Assembly: GCA_017536285.1 (NCBI GenBank)
Contig: JAFXHP010000079.1
Location: forward strand, 1 to 5,811
From: Clostridia bacterium
GTDB lineage: Bacteria > Bacillota_A > Clostridia > UMGS1883 > HGM11501
Length of the DNA stretch: 5,811 bases
Direction of reading: 5' to 3'
Part shown: piece by piece, positions 5,810 through 5,811 of the stretch
How the letters are laid out: each line of letters begins with the position of its first letter
Position numbering within the stretch: the stretch's first letter is position 1
Translations under genes and position numbers: made by a program
Notes under the pieces: generated by a model
The model's input: only the letters and a program-made list of their open reading frames with translations
What the model was told of the DNA's origin: nothing
The model's database searches: none

Positions 5810-5811
5810 GC

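Larger units (their letters stand above)
5511..5811. other. Non-coding region upstream of ypeB
   Basis: No convincing gene lies in these 301 bases. Proximal to ypeB are its ribosome binding site and candidate promoter (5511-5566). Then comes a hairpin-rich segment (about 5591-5760), then a strong terminator hairpin (5771-5809). Two open frames cross the segment: 5531-5746 on the plus strand and 5386-5652 on the minus strand. The minus-strand one overlaps the start of ypeB. Neither shows a recognisable protein pattern. Confidence 0.7.

Noticed and set aside
1..5811. CRISPR array, tRNA or rRNA gene, insertion sequence, toxin-antitoxin or phage genes
   Set aside because: No regularly spaced repeats, cloverleaf or rRNA-like sequence, transposase motif or terminal inverted repeats were seen on either strand. 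Convincing coding frames account for nearly all of the window outside the upstream region of ypeB.

Overview
The window looks like part of the chromosome of an anaerobic, endospore-forming member of the Clostridia, probably near the Oscillospiraceae/Ruminococcaceae. The evidence is a Gram-positive-style FeoB followed by a tiny FeoB-associated Cys-rich protein, a spore germination protein YpeB, a YerB-type (DUF3048) lipoprotein, strong AGGAGG-like ribosome binding sites, and moderately AT-rich DNA with short intergenic gaps. The lineage is inferred from gene content and style, not from a marker gene.

Layout, left to right. (1) Positions 1-929, plus strand: the C-terminal 264 codons of the ferrous iron permease FeoB, then a 45-residue membrane-anchored Cys-rich protein whose ATG overlaps the feoB stop (ATGA). 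A 16-bp hairpin terminator follows. (2) Positions 963-2989, minus strand: a two-gene operon, dtd (D-aminoacyl-tRNA deacylase) followed by cimA ((R)-citramalate synthase, isoleucine pathway). cimA most likely starts at a TTG at 2525, with a Shine-Dalgarno that overlaps the dtd stop. (3) Positions 2990-3133: a compact divergent promoter region, with one good housekeeping-type promoter on each strand and the two -35 boxes only 7 bp apart. (4) Positions 3134-4168, plus strand: a DUF3048 lipoprotein of the YerB family. (5) A bidirectional terminator at 4169-4195. (6) Positions 4194-5510, minus strand: ypeB, apparently in its own transcription unit, preceded by a candidate forespore (sigma-F-like) promoter. 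(7) Positions 5511-5811: no gene; a dense set of hairpins at about 5591-5760 and a strong terminator hairpin at 5771-5809.

The genes belong to separate processes: ferrous iron uptake, tRNA quality control with isoleucine precursor synthesis, an envelope lipoprotein of unknown role, and spore germination. I see no mobile element, CRISPR array, toxin-antitoxin, phage gene or obvious new multigene system. The points most worth a second look are the small Cys-rich protein after feoB, the ypeB gene with no adjacent sleB and a sigma-F-like promoter, and the structured noncoding segment upstream of ypeB.
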